NCBI GenBank assembly: GCA_963691705.1
Contig: OY829541.1
Span: 14,626,564 to 14,690,563, forward strand
Length of the DNA stretch: 64,000 nt
Direction: 5' to 3'
Source: Viola odorata
Lineage: Eukaryota > Streptophyta > Magnoliopsida > Malpighiales > Violaceae
Program-made: the position numbers and the translations under genes
The notes under the pieces: model-generated
The model's input: the letters and a program-made list of their open reading frames with translations, nothing else
Told to the model about the DNA's origin: nothing
Databases searched by the model: none
Shown here: piece by piece, positions 25,304 to 34,819 of the stretch
Numbering within the stretch: position 1 is the stretch's first letter
How the letters are laid out: every line of letters starts with the position of its first letter

Positions 25304-26665
25304 TGATCGGTTGTTGAAGCCATCAAAAATAATAATAAAACCTGCAGTCAATTGCACAATAAATTGTGTATAATGGCAACAGGGTCGAACACAGGGATTA
25401 AGGGTTAACACTCGATTCAATTTAACAAACAAGGAAATCCACACAAGAAAGTAACAAAGGGGGGTTTTGAATGATTGTTTGATTGTTAATTATCTAAAAC
25501 AGTAATAAGGAAGATTAAAGAAAATAAGAAATCAATAGAGAGAAGGTTCATATTAAGAATCTGCGTCCGGTTGCAATTATGGTCAGTCGATCATCGGTGC
25601 AAGTATAGTCTACCCCTAGCTGATAGACGTGCTATGGGGACCAGGTACGCTTAGGCCCCCTGCTTGCCTTGGTAAGAGAAGCTACCCCAAGGTACGCTTA
25701 TGGGGTAACCTTGACAGTTCGCCGCCCTCCAAGGTACGCTTATGGAGACAATACTCGGCTGCCCATGAAGAGGAGGTAAGACACGTCTAGGGCGAGACAC
25801 TCGGTACGCTTGAGGCTCTACCCTAACAGCCTGTTTAACCCAGCTGGATGAGACCAGGAACCCGATTACTTCCAGACTGGTTGCTTACTTTACCCTGCAG
25901 CTTTGCGTTAGTTATAACCACAGAGATGACTATATTTTCCTAGTTTAATTGCTAGTTGATAAATCTTGTAATTAATTCTAGACAAATTGACAATATAATA
26001 TTAAACAAGATAGATACCGACTAGGGGTATGTTAAGTACAATTCGACCTCTCGGCTTCCCTAGGAACCTTTTACGATTCTTACCAAGAACAATGAATTTA
26101 GCCGCTCATGTTAACAGAAGCAAGAAATAAATAAATAAATTGCATAATTAAAAAGGGAGAAATGAAGAAGAAAGAAATCCTATTTATTACCGGCCGGAGC
26201 AAAGCTCCAGTTCATTGAAAGTAAAATAGATTGTGTCGGAGGTAGAAGTAGCGGGAATATGGCAGCGCCAAAGTCTAGAGGAGGAAGAGCGAGAGAAAAC
26301 TTAAATTACTAAAAGTATTTATAACTATTATAAAAATAAACTCCTAATCCGATTGGAATAATATTCCTCAATTGTCTTCTAGTGAGATCGGGATTCGTGG
26401 AGGAATTAAAGAGCAAATTCTGAAGTTTCCTTCTTTGCGATAGTTTCTTTTTCTCGCTAGGACTCTGTTGCCTTCTACGAACATACGACTGTAAGGCCTA
26501 GCTGCTCGATTCCTTCCAGAAAGTGATGAAAAATGCTTCTTTTGTATTTTCCTCCTAAATAGCCAAGATCTGTAAAAAGTGAAGAAACACAGCACCATTA
26601 GTAGCATTAAGATCTAAAAATGCATATAAATCGAGGTGAAATTATGCACATTAAACGTTCTATCA
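25304..26665 (-). repeat. 3' LTR of Athila element Ath-C
   Basis: A 1362-bp LTR with TGATCGG..TTCTATCA ends, in the same orientation as Ath-A. It contains the leader block in its best-preserved form, with the word GGTACGCTTA four times (25643, 25690, 25732 and near 25810). TATA on the minus strand lies near 26317-26327. The left flank AGATG (25299-25303) should be one target-duplication copy, but the other end of Ath-C is missing, so it cannot be checked. Confidence 0.9.
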
Positions 26666-26677
26666 AACATCCCCACA
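26666..26677 (-). other. Ath-C polypurine tract, LTR-proximal half
   Basis: AACATCCCCACA follows the LTR end. The tract resumes after Ath-B at 36716 (CTACCCCAATG..), because the CCACA at 26673-26677 is duplicated at 36711-36715. Confidence 0.88.
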
Positions 26678-28571
26678 TGATATGGTGTTTAAATGCATGT
26701 TTTTCTTATTGATTTTAGTCCCATTTTGAGCATGATACTTCTCATTTGCTCCTGTTTTCACCTTATTTGCAGGATTAGATTAAAAATGTCGAATTCGTGG
26801 AATTGTTAGCTTTTTGGAGGATTTTATGCACAATTCAGTGTCGAGACCTGGATGACAATTTTGCAGTCGAGACCTGGTCGAGACCTGGATGTCATTTTCA
26901 TTGTCGAGACCTCGACACCTTGAAGATTCCAGAAGCTTCCTTTCCTTTCCAGACCATGTCAGTTGACTCCGAGGAATATTCTCTGAAAGTGCACTCACTA
27001 TTTTCGTGCATTTCCCCCATGCTACCATCTGTCAATCGCACTTACTTCCTTTCCTCCATGTGGCCACGTCTCGATCGCACTCACCTCCTTTGGCTCATGC
27101 TGTCACATGGCTGTGCAGAGAATATTCTTATTCAGGGCATCTGCCCAGACTTTGTTCCCCACTCTTGTAATATTTTATCTGTCTGACCAGACCCTGACAA
27201 TATTTTCCCCCATGCTGTGTCAAGACCCAGACGAATATTCCTGACAATATTCCTGACCTGAGCATCAGTCCAGGCCCTGACAGCTCCACTCTTGTATTTG
27301 TTTAATTAGCTGAATTCCTTTTGTTCCCCATGTGTGTATGGGCGATTTTATTAGTTTATTCCCTTTTGTGGATGTTCCTCCCTATAAAAGAGAAGTCTTC
27401 ATCCATTGTGAAGGGGGGGTGACACAAACACCGAATTATCATCACCAAATTTCTCTTAGATAGTTTTAGTTTTATTCAGAGGTTTTGAAGGGCTTGTTCG
27501 TCCTTCTTGGTGTCGAGACCTCGACCAGTTTTTCTTCAATCCGGAGCTTTGAGCTCCGGTCGGTATTTAATACAATTTTCTCCTTCTTTATTTATTTTCC
27601 TTCTATGTTTATGTCAATTACATCTATTTATCATTTATCCATGAGTATGAGTAGCTAAATCCTTCTTCTTAGCAGGGGTCAGTAAGGGTTGCGTGGTCTA
27701 GACATGAGACCTGAACGTTCTTCATATGTTTTATGATTGTATTTGGTTGTTTGCCGAATTTATCTCATGATTTTAAGAGTTTTGTTAATTGATTAATCTC
27801 CTATTAACTTATCTTTTAAATCTACAGTCACTCCTTTGGGTAATAACTAACGTGAGGGTCAAAGGAGATAGTAGGCGACTAGATTGATGGTTGATCATAT
27901 TAATCCTCTCATCTAGGGCAAGCAACCGATCAGGTCTGACTTATCAGTGTCGAGACCTGGATGTGTCTTCTCTCAACTTCATGGGCTCTCTGAGTATTGT
28001 CATCATAAGCGTACCTTGGTGAACGGCAGAGTGTTAAGATCTCACCCATAAGCGTACCTTGGGTTTGGTTTCTATTAAGAAGAGAAGTAGGAGACCTAAG
28101 CATACCTGGTCTCTATGGCACGTCTATGCCTTGGAACAAAATATTTACGCGTCGATGACCGTCGAGATCTCGACGTAACCCTGTGTACCCTTGCTAGGAA
28201 CTTTTCTCCCATTTGATTTTCTCTCTCTCTCTAGTATTTTTATCATTGCTATTTATTGTGATTTGTACGATTTTCTCTGTGTGTTGGTTATTAAGTTGAT
28301 TGGTTTGATTTAATCGCTTTATTTACTTTTATTGTCTTTGTTAGCTCTCAAGATCATCTCGCTAGTAGATACATCTACTAGCGTAAAAACCCCCCTTTGT
28401 TACTAATTTCGTATGCTCTTGCTGCAGATTCTTCCTTGTCAGACGACGAGACCTCGACGTCAACGCTTTGTCCCTGTGGATCGACCCCTTGCTGCTATAC
28501 ACAAGCTTAATTGTGCATCTAGGCCTAGGGTTATAAATTGTATTTTTGAGCGTGCTTCAACGGCCGCATCA
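26678..28571 (+). repeat. Ath-B 5' LTR
   Basis: Begins TGATATGG and ends GGCCGCATCA. TATA box CCTATAAAAG at 27381-27390. The three leader hairpins are at 28000-28022, 28043-28064 and 28091-28113. A C6 run lies near 28391. The 14-nt palindrome-like word GTCGAGACCTCGAC occurs at 26903 and 27512, with shorter forms at about 26841, 26867, 26878, 27949 and 28446. Confidence 0.96.
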
Positions 28572-28576
28572 AATTT

Positions 28577-28594
28577 TGGCGCCGTTACTGGGGA
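28577..28594 (+). other. Primer-binding site of Ath-B
   Basis: TGGCGCCGTTACTGGGGA lies 5 bp after the LTR. It differs from the Ath-A site (TGGCGCCGTTGCCGGGGA) at two positions, both transitions, so tRNA-Asp remains the likely primer with imperfect pairing. Confidence 0.88.
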
Positions 28595-28626
28595 TAAACG
28601 GATACTGATTTCTTTGTTTTGTTTGT

Positions 28627-31600
28627 ATGACCAGGAGATCTGCTCCAGACCTTCTACCCCTTGATCTCGAGCTTACCAGGACAGAAAGAGGATATCGGCA
28701 GCAAGCTAGGACATCTTCTGCTTCTAACAGAGAAAACCTAGGTCGAGACCTCGACCAACAACCTAGCCCAGAAAACTTCCTTTACCTTATCAACTCTGAC
28801 CAACGAGACCAAGAATTTTTAAACCCTGAAATTCCAATCATGGCAGTACCACTACCACCAAATCAACCCATCCCTCCAATCCAAACAGTAGATGACTTAA
28901 ACACCGCACCCGAAACACCACATAGTTGTATTATATGGCCTGAGGTAGCCCACGACTGGATCCTCAAAACAGCTATCCTCCACCATCTACCCCTATTCCG
29001 AGGAACAACCAAAGAAAATGCTCACCGTCATTTACAACAACTCCATTCTATTTGCGAGGCCTTGAAGCCACAAGAAGTCAGCATCGAGCATGCCAAACTT
29101 CGCGCCTTCATGTGGACATTAAAAGATGATGCCTTCGACTGGTTCTATGACCTACCACGCAACTCCATCACGTCTTGGACTGATATGTTCAAAGCGTTCA
29201 TTGAGAAATATTTTCCAGCATCCATGGCAGCAGTCACAAGCAAACAGCTTGTGTCCATCCTCCAAAAAGCCGACGAAAATCTAGCCCAATACTATGCTAG
29301 ATTTAAAAGAATGCAAGCTCTATGTCCATCACACAACTTGACAGACCACGCCTTGATCCAATATTTTTGTGAAGGTCTGAGAGGACATGACAAGGCCTTG
29401 ATCAATGCCGCAAGTGGAGGGTCTTTATGTGCTTTAACACCAGCAACTGCCAAAGCCACCATAGAACTCATGGCCAAGAACATTGACTCCGAAGGAAGCC
29501 CTTTCTATCAAAATTCCCAAGTGGCCGAAATGGGAGCTCAATTGAAAGCTATCACAAACATGTTGCAAAATGTGACAATCACACCAAATATACCGACTGC
29601 CCAGGTCAAGATGTGTCAATTTTGTAGTCTCACGGACCACCCAACAGACGCATGTCCATTCATCCCAAATACCCCAGACGAGGTCCAGGTCAATGCAGCC
29701 GGTCAGTTTTATGGACCGAACTTCAACCAGGGCTGGAGACATCCGAACCCAGGATGGAATCAGAATGCACAGCAGTCGGGACCTAGTCAGATGAATCCCT
29801 ATGGAATGCATCCTCCTCCCTTCAACATGCAGAATTTCAAACCCAGACTTACTTTCAATCAAAATCATAATCAATATCAGCGTCAACCCGATCCCACATT
29901 TGTTGCTCCGCCCCAAGATGACCATGCGAGGTATCTAGAGCTCGAAAAACAAGTCAATCTTCTCATGGCAGAAATGAAAGAGTTAAAGAACAGAGGACGA
30001 CTTCCCTCTCAGTCAGAAGCGAATCCCAAAAGTGAAGCCTGCGCCATGAATCTTCGCAGTGGCTTATCTATACCTTCAGCAGATGGTCGAGACCTCGACC
30101 ATAAACCAGAAACAGAAATCATCGTCGAGCCCTCGACTGATATATCATCCAAGAAACCCTCGAAAGACAAGAAGAAAGAACAAGGGATCCCTGATTGCAT
30201 GGTAGACAGGATCCGCTCCCCCAGGGGGTCACCAAAGAATGACGAGAGACCACCCGAGTTCACCCAAGAATACATTCATAAGATCCTTGAACCTCCTTTC
30301 CCTCAAAGACTCATCAAGTCGAAAAAGGAGAAGGAAGATAAGGATATTTTTGAAATGTTCAGCAAAGTTATAGTCAACATCCCACTCCTCCAAGCTGTGA
30401 AGAACGTGCCTAGATATGCAAAATTCCTAAAGCAACTTTGCACAAACAAATGCAATCTCACCGGTGTTAACAAGATAAGTGTGGGGATGAATGTCACAGC
30501 CCACATCCAACAAAAGCTTCCCCCAAAGTGTAAAGATCAAGGAATGTTTGTCATTCCATGCAAAATTGGGGCGCACGATGTTGGGAAAGCCATGTGTGAT
30601 CTTGGAGCCGGCATTAATGTCATGCCCTCGACAGTCTACATTCGTCTAGGTCTCGGCCCCTTGAAACACACCAAACTTGCTATCCAACTAGCGGACAGAT
30701 CAGTCATCCATCCGGTGGGGGTTATTGAAGATGTCTTAGTCCAAGTGGGAGATTTCCTTTTCCCAGCTGATTTTTATGTTATCAAAATGGATGACGAGAC
30801 CTCGACCAAGCCATCTGATATTCTCCTTGGAAGACCATTCCTTGCGACCGCCAGGGCCAAGATAGATGTTCATGACGCCTCAATCACTCTGGAGTTTGAT
30901 GGCGAGACCATCCAGTTCAATATGCTAGAAGCCATGCGCTATCCTTACGAAATCTCTAGTGTTAATTTTATTGATATTGCTGATCCTCTCATTGATGAAA
31001 TTACTAATGTTAATTCTGATGATCCATTGCAGGTAGCCCTCGAAAGTCTCACATCAGAATCTTTGACTGTCTTGGCCTCGACCATCACAGTCCCTGAGAA
31101 ACTTCATTCGATCGTGGCAGCCTTGGAAGAAACTCCAGTATATGGTGGCGAGATCTCGCCACAGAATCCTCATGCAAATGCCCATGATCAATTGCTCTCA
31201 TCAAATGAGCAACCTCCAGCCCTCGACCTCAAAGAACTTCCCTCTCATCTCAAATACGCCTATCTTGGTGCCAATGACTCTCTTCCCGTGATTATATCCA
31301 GTAGACTTGATCAATCCGAAGAGCATGCCTTGATCACTCTCCTCAAAAAGTTTAAACAAGCCATCGGATGGACAATAGCCGACATCAAGGGCCTGTCACC
31401 ATCCCTTTGCACCCACCACATCCATCTAGAGGACGAGACCAAGACAGTCCGACAACCTCAACGACGTCTCAACCCACCCATGATGGAGGTTGTCAAGAAA
31501 GAAATCCTAAAGCTGTTGGATGCAGGAGTCATTTTTCCCATATCCGATAGTCCTTGGGTCAGTCCAATCCAAGTTGTTCCAAAGAAGACCGGAATCACTA

Positions 31601-32874
31601 TCACCACTGGTCTAGACGGGACCTCCATACCTACAAGAATCCAGAACGGGTGGAGGGTCTGTATAGACTATCGGCGTCTCAATGCAGCAACAAGAAAAGA
31701 TCATTTTCCTCTTCCCTTCATTGATCAAATGCTAGAACGTCTTGCTAGCAAGACTCATTATTGCTGTCTAGATGGCTACTCCGAATTTCATCAAATTCCA
31801 GTTGCTAAAGAAGACCAAGAAAATACCACTTTTACTTGTCCATTCGGGACCTTCGCTTACAGAAGAATGCCTTTCGGTCTTTGCAACGCTCCAGCAACAT
31901 TTCAGCGATGCATGGCCAGTATATTTTCCGAACTTGTGGAAAATGGGATCGAGGTCTTTATGGACGATTTCACTGTCCATGGCAACTCCTTTGAAGAATG
32001 CATCTCCAACCTCCAGAAATGCTTGCAACGATGTGTCGAGACCAACCTGGTGTTGAATTTTGAGAAATGTCACTTCATGGTCGATCGAGGTCTCGTTCTC
32101 GGACATATCGTCTCCAGTAAGGGTATTGAGGTCGACAAGGCCAAGATCGAAGTGATAGAGTCTTTGCCCTATCCAACTTGTGTACGTGATATCCGGTCAT
32201 TCTTGGGCTACGCTGGCTTCTATCGACGTTTTATCCAAGATTTTTCAAAAATCGCTCAACCGATGTGCCGCCTACTTCAGAAAGACGTGGATTTTATTTT
32301 TGATGAAAAATGCAAAATCGCTTTCGACGAGATCAAGATCAAGCTGATCTCCGCACCCATCATTCGAGCCCCCGACTGGTCTCTTCCCTTTGAGATCATG
32401 TGCGACGCCAGCAACCAGGCCTTGGGAGCTGTCTTGGGCCAAAAGAAAGGAAAAGAAACTTATGTGATTTATTATGCTTCCAAGCTCTTGGACCCTGCTC
32501 AGAAGAACTACACCACCACCGAAAAGGAGCTTCTAGCTGTCATCTATGCCCTCGACAAGTTCAGGCAGTATCTTCTTGGGACCCATGTCCTCGTCTACAC
32601 TGATCATTCCGCTCTTAGATGTCTGTTGACCAAGGCTGATGCCAAGCCTCGTCTTATCCGCTGGATTCTCTTACTACAAGAATTTGATATTGCAATTAAA
32701 GATAAGAAGGGATGTGAAAATCTAGTGGCAGACCATTTAAGTAGACTTCCTGCCCAAGTTGATGACTCCAGCATGCCCATTCGTGATTATTTTCCTGACG
32801 AGACCTCGACGTCAACGCTTTGTCCCTGTGGATCGACCCCTTGCTGCTATACACAAGCTTATTTGTGCATCTAG
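28627..32874 (+). CDS. Ath-B gag-protease-RT-RNase H polyprotein, integrase replaced by LTR-derived tail
   Basis: An open frame of 1415 codons from MTRRSAPDLLPLDLELTRTE. In order: gag domain (about residues 120-290), CCHC zinc knuckle CQFCSLTDHPTDAC (about 330-343), a Gln/Pro/Asn-rich linker, protease with CDLGAGINVMP (about 655-665), reverse transcriptase (about 960-1170; RVCIDYRRLNAATRKDHFPLP, catalytic FMDD near 1112) and RNase H (about 1250-1375; CDASNQALGAVLG, TEKELLAVIYALDKF). At about residue 1391 (FPDE) the frame leaves pol and reads an inserted LTR end for 25 codons to the stop. A full Athila pol would continue into integrase, as Ath-C does. The frame has no internal stop although the other Athila copies here have many. 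It could supply gag and reverse transcriptase but not integrate alone. Confidence 0.95.
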   Translation: MTRRSAPDLLPLDLELTRTERGYRQQARTSSASNRENLGRDLDQQPSPENFLYLINSDQRDQEFLNPEIPIMAVPLPPNQPIPPIQTVDDLNTAPETPHSCIIWPEVAHDWILKTAILHHLPLFRGTTKENAHRHLQQLHSICEALKPQEVSIEHAKLRAFMWTLKDDAFDWFYDLPRNSITSWTDMFKAFIEKYFPASMAAVTSKQLVSILQKADENLAQYYARFKRMQALCPSHNLTDHALIQYFCEGLRGHDKALINAASGGSLCALTPATAKATIELMAKNIDSEGSPFYQNSQVAEMGAQLKAITNMLQNVTITPNIPTAQVKMCQFCSLTDHPTDACPFIPNTPDEVQVNAAGQFYGPNFNQGWRHPNPGWNQNAQQSGPSQMNPYGMHPPPFNMQNFKPRLTFNQNHNQYQRQPDPTFVAPPQDDHARYLELEKQVNLLMAEMKELKNRGRLPSQSEANPKSEACAMNLRSGLSIPSADGRDLDHKPETEIIVEPSTDISSKKPSKDKKKEQGIPDCMVDRIRSPRGSPKNDERPPEFTQEYIHKILEPPFPQRLIKSKKEKEDKDIFEMFSKVIVNIPLLQAVKNVPRYAKFLKQLCTNKCNLTGVNKISVGMNVTAHIQQKLPPKCKDQGMFVIPCKIGAHDVGKAMCDLGAGINVMPSTVYIRLGLGPLKHTKLAIQLADRSVIHPVGVIEDVLVQVGDFLFPADFYVIKMDDETSTKPSDILLGRPFLATARAKIDVHDASITLEFDGETIQFNMLEAMRYPYEISSVNFIDIADPLIDEITNVNSDDPLQVALESLTSESLTVLASTITVPEKLHSIVAALEETPVYGGEISPQNPHANAHDQLLSSNEQPPALDLKELPSHLKYAYLGANDSLPVIISSRLDQSEEHALITLLKKFKQAIGWTIADIKGLSPSLCTHHIHLEDETKTVRQPQRRLNPPMMEVVKKEILKLLDAGVIFPISDSPWVSPIQVVPKKTGITITTGLDGTSIPTRIQNGWRVCIDYRRLNAATRKDHFPLPFIDQMLERLASKTHYCCLDGYSEFHQIPVAKEDQENTTFTCPFGTFAYRRMPFGLCNAPATFQRCMASIFSELVENGIEVFMDDFTVHGNSFEECISNLQKCLQRCVETNLVLNFEKCHFMVDRGLVLGHIVSSKGIEVDKAKIEVIESLPYPTCVRDIRSFLGYAGFYRRFIQDFSKIAQPMCRLLQKDVDFIFDEKCKIAFDEIKIKLISAPIIRAPDWSLPFEIMCDASNQALGAVLGQKKGKETYVIYYASKLLDPAQKNYTTTEKELLAVIYALDKFRQYLLGTHVLVYTDHSALRCLLTKADAKPRLIRWILLLQEFDIAIKDKKGCENLVADHLSRLPAQVDDSSMPIRDYFPDETSTSTLCPCGSTPCCYTQAYLCI

Positions 32875-32944
32875 GCCTAGGGTTATAAATTGTATTTTTG
32901 AGCGTGCTTCGACGGCCGCATCAAATTTTGGCGCCGCTGCCGAG
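32797..32944 (+). repeat. Internal copy of Athila U5 end plus PBS inside Ath-B
   Basis: From GACGAGACCTCGACGTC to GGCCGCATCA (32923) this matches the last about 125 bp of the Ath-B LTR (28447-28571 and 36586-36710). A PBS-like TGGCGCCGCTGCCGAG follows at 32929. It is closer to the 3' LTR (CTTCGACGG) than to the 5' LTR (CTTCAACGG). It starts exactly where pol would read TTTCCTGACGAG, so GACGAG is shared microhomology at the join. Confidence 0.93.
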
Positions 32945-33420
32945 TTGCTGAAATTTGGGCATGGTGCCGTGAAAGGTGAAGGGTGGTAAAGATGTGATGT
33001 GGTCGTTTTTATTTGTTGGATGATGGTCGGCGAAGAAAGAAGGTGTTTCAATGGAGGTCTGTTTTTCTTTTTATGTGTAAGATGTTTTGAATTGGAAAAG
33101 AAATATGGTGTGGCAATGGAGGTTGAGAGTAGTTTGCGGAAGAAGATGAACGTTGGAAGAGAAATCAAAGGAATTAGAAATGGGTCAAAGACATTAGAAA
33201 AGGATTTAGAAAAGAAAAGGACCACGACTCCGATTCCGACGCCGATTCCATTACCGGAGCTCTGGCCAAGCCTTCTGTTCCCGTTCAACCGCCGTTTGGC
33301 CCTCACCATCGCTCTGGCCAGTCCAGCACATTCCGGCTCCATCACCGCCCTTGTCCCTTCCCAAACTCTGTTTATTTTTTCTGCCTTCCCTTGAACTCTA
33401 ATTTTATTTTGTACTGTTTT
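32945..33420 (+). other. Unassigned segment of Ath-B replacing integrase and ORF3
   Basis: About 475 bp directly after the internal PBS. I cannot align it with Ath-A or Ath-C. It could be the tail of a deleted ORF3, leader sequence of another element, or a captured host fragment. Frames on both strands (plus 32999-33394, minus 33345-32812) are open but match nothing I know. Confidence 0.5.
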
Positions 33421-34079
33421 ATTCCCTTCTCACATTGAGGACAATGCGATGCCTAAGTGTGGGGAGGGCTTCTCTGTGTTTTATGTTTGTTTGTTTTTAT
33501 GCTTGCTTGTTTGCATAGTTTTTTTAGCTCTGCCTGCTTGCTTCTCTTTATGCATCTTGCCCTAGACACTACCTTTCTGCCTGCTAGTCCTTATAGCCAT
33601 GTCTAGGTCTCGACATCAGATATCAATTAAACTGTGAGCACTTGAGCCAAACACTGTTATTTTTTTATGTGCGAATGAATGTCCAACTAGACACAATTTA
33701 GATTTGCACTAAACCCCTGGGTGAAACACCATCAGACATAGGAAAGCACCAATATGACAAAAGTTTTTGCATCATTTTCTTCCCTTCTTTCACTCTTTCC
33801 CTTCTTTTAGCTTATCCAGCCCTCGACACCTTCCCTTCCTTATTCTTTCTATCTAGACCCTTTGAGCTAATTATTTTTGATCTTTCTCTTTGGCAGGCGA
33901 AGCTGTGGTTGTTGGGAGCGATGTCTAGAGGCTAGACAGAAAGTAAAGGCAAAGTGTGGGGATGACCAAGATAAAGAATCAAGAGCTGAAACGAATCTGC
34001 ATCCTGCCCTAGATAAGAAAATCAAAAATTTCCAAAGGTTCGTGCTTACTCATGCAAAATATATGTAGTTTCTTCCTCC

Positions 34080-34113
<34 letters not shown>

Positions 34114-34819
34114 AAAAATTAAAAAAAAAATAATAATAATAAGAAGGAAAAACAGAAACAAAAATTAAGCAACAAAGTTTATTATGAGTAAGCACAGAAA
34201 GAAACATGAGTCCCGACCAGCCTTCTCAGCGAGATCTCATCCCCACAAGAAGAACGAAATTTCTGTCTAGCTCTCGTGACGAGCCCTCGACGCTACTGCC
34301 TAGCCACCTCTCTTCTTTCTGCCAAGGAACTCTGCCAGGTTTGGTCTTGAATCTTCATCTTTCTCCTCTTCCATTCTTCCCTTCTTACTTATTTCACTTG
34401 TCTTTGCATTCCACCTTCCATAACCTACCACTTTTTTCTGTTTATTCTTTCTTGATGCAAAACTATCTTTTCGATTGGATGATTGCCTATGCTTGTGTTT
34501 ATTTACTCGGGTTGACATGCAAACTATATTTTGTGTTGTGTTGTGTACATTGTTGAGCGTTAAACACTCACCCTTTGTCTGCGAGTGGGAGCGAAAATAG
34601 AGGTCTTGTGAGGATTTCTCTTGTCGAGATCTCGATCTGGTAAAGTCCAACCTTAAGGGTCGTTATCCTTCTGGTTCGATGCAGGTACTAACCTAGGCAG
34701 ATTGGTAAGTGTTACGGGTAAGTTTGCTGTTGAGATTTCTATCCTTTGTGTGTTTTGTTTGAGTTTGTGTTCAGCTTTTTGAATGCTCGAGGACGAGCAT
34801 TGGGCAGTGTGGGGATATT
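33421..34819 (+). other. Ath-B 3' noncoding region and polypurine tracts
   Basis: Contains the CATTG/CAATG mini-hairpin at 33433-33446, polypurine-like cores at 33455-33465 (AAGTGTGGGGA), 33951-33962 and the LTR-adjacent 34805-34815, and an A-rich tract at 34083-34132. The block from about 34290 to 34820 aligns with the Ath-E interior (60225-60780). No gene seen. Confidence 0.8.

Noticed and set aside
28627..32874. Host gene interpretation of the 1415-codon frame
   Set aside because: Gag knuckle, protease, RT and RNase H motifs, flanking LTRs, PBS and target duplication identify it as a retrotransposon polyprotein.
32812..33345. 177-codon minus-strand ORF in Ath-B
   Set aside because: It crosses the LTR-derived segment and the unassigned insert, and its C-terminus is the complement of the U5 end. 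No domain visible.
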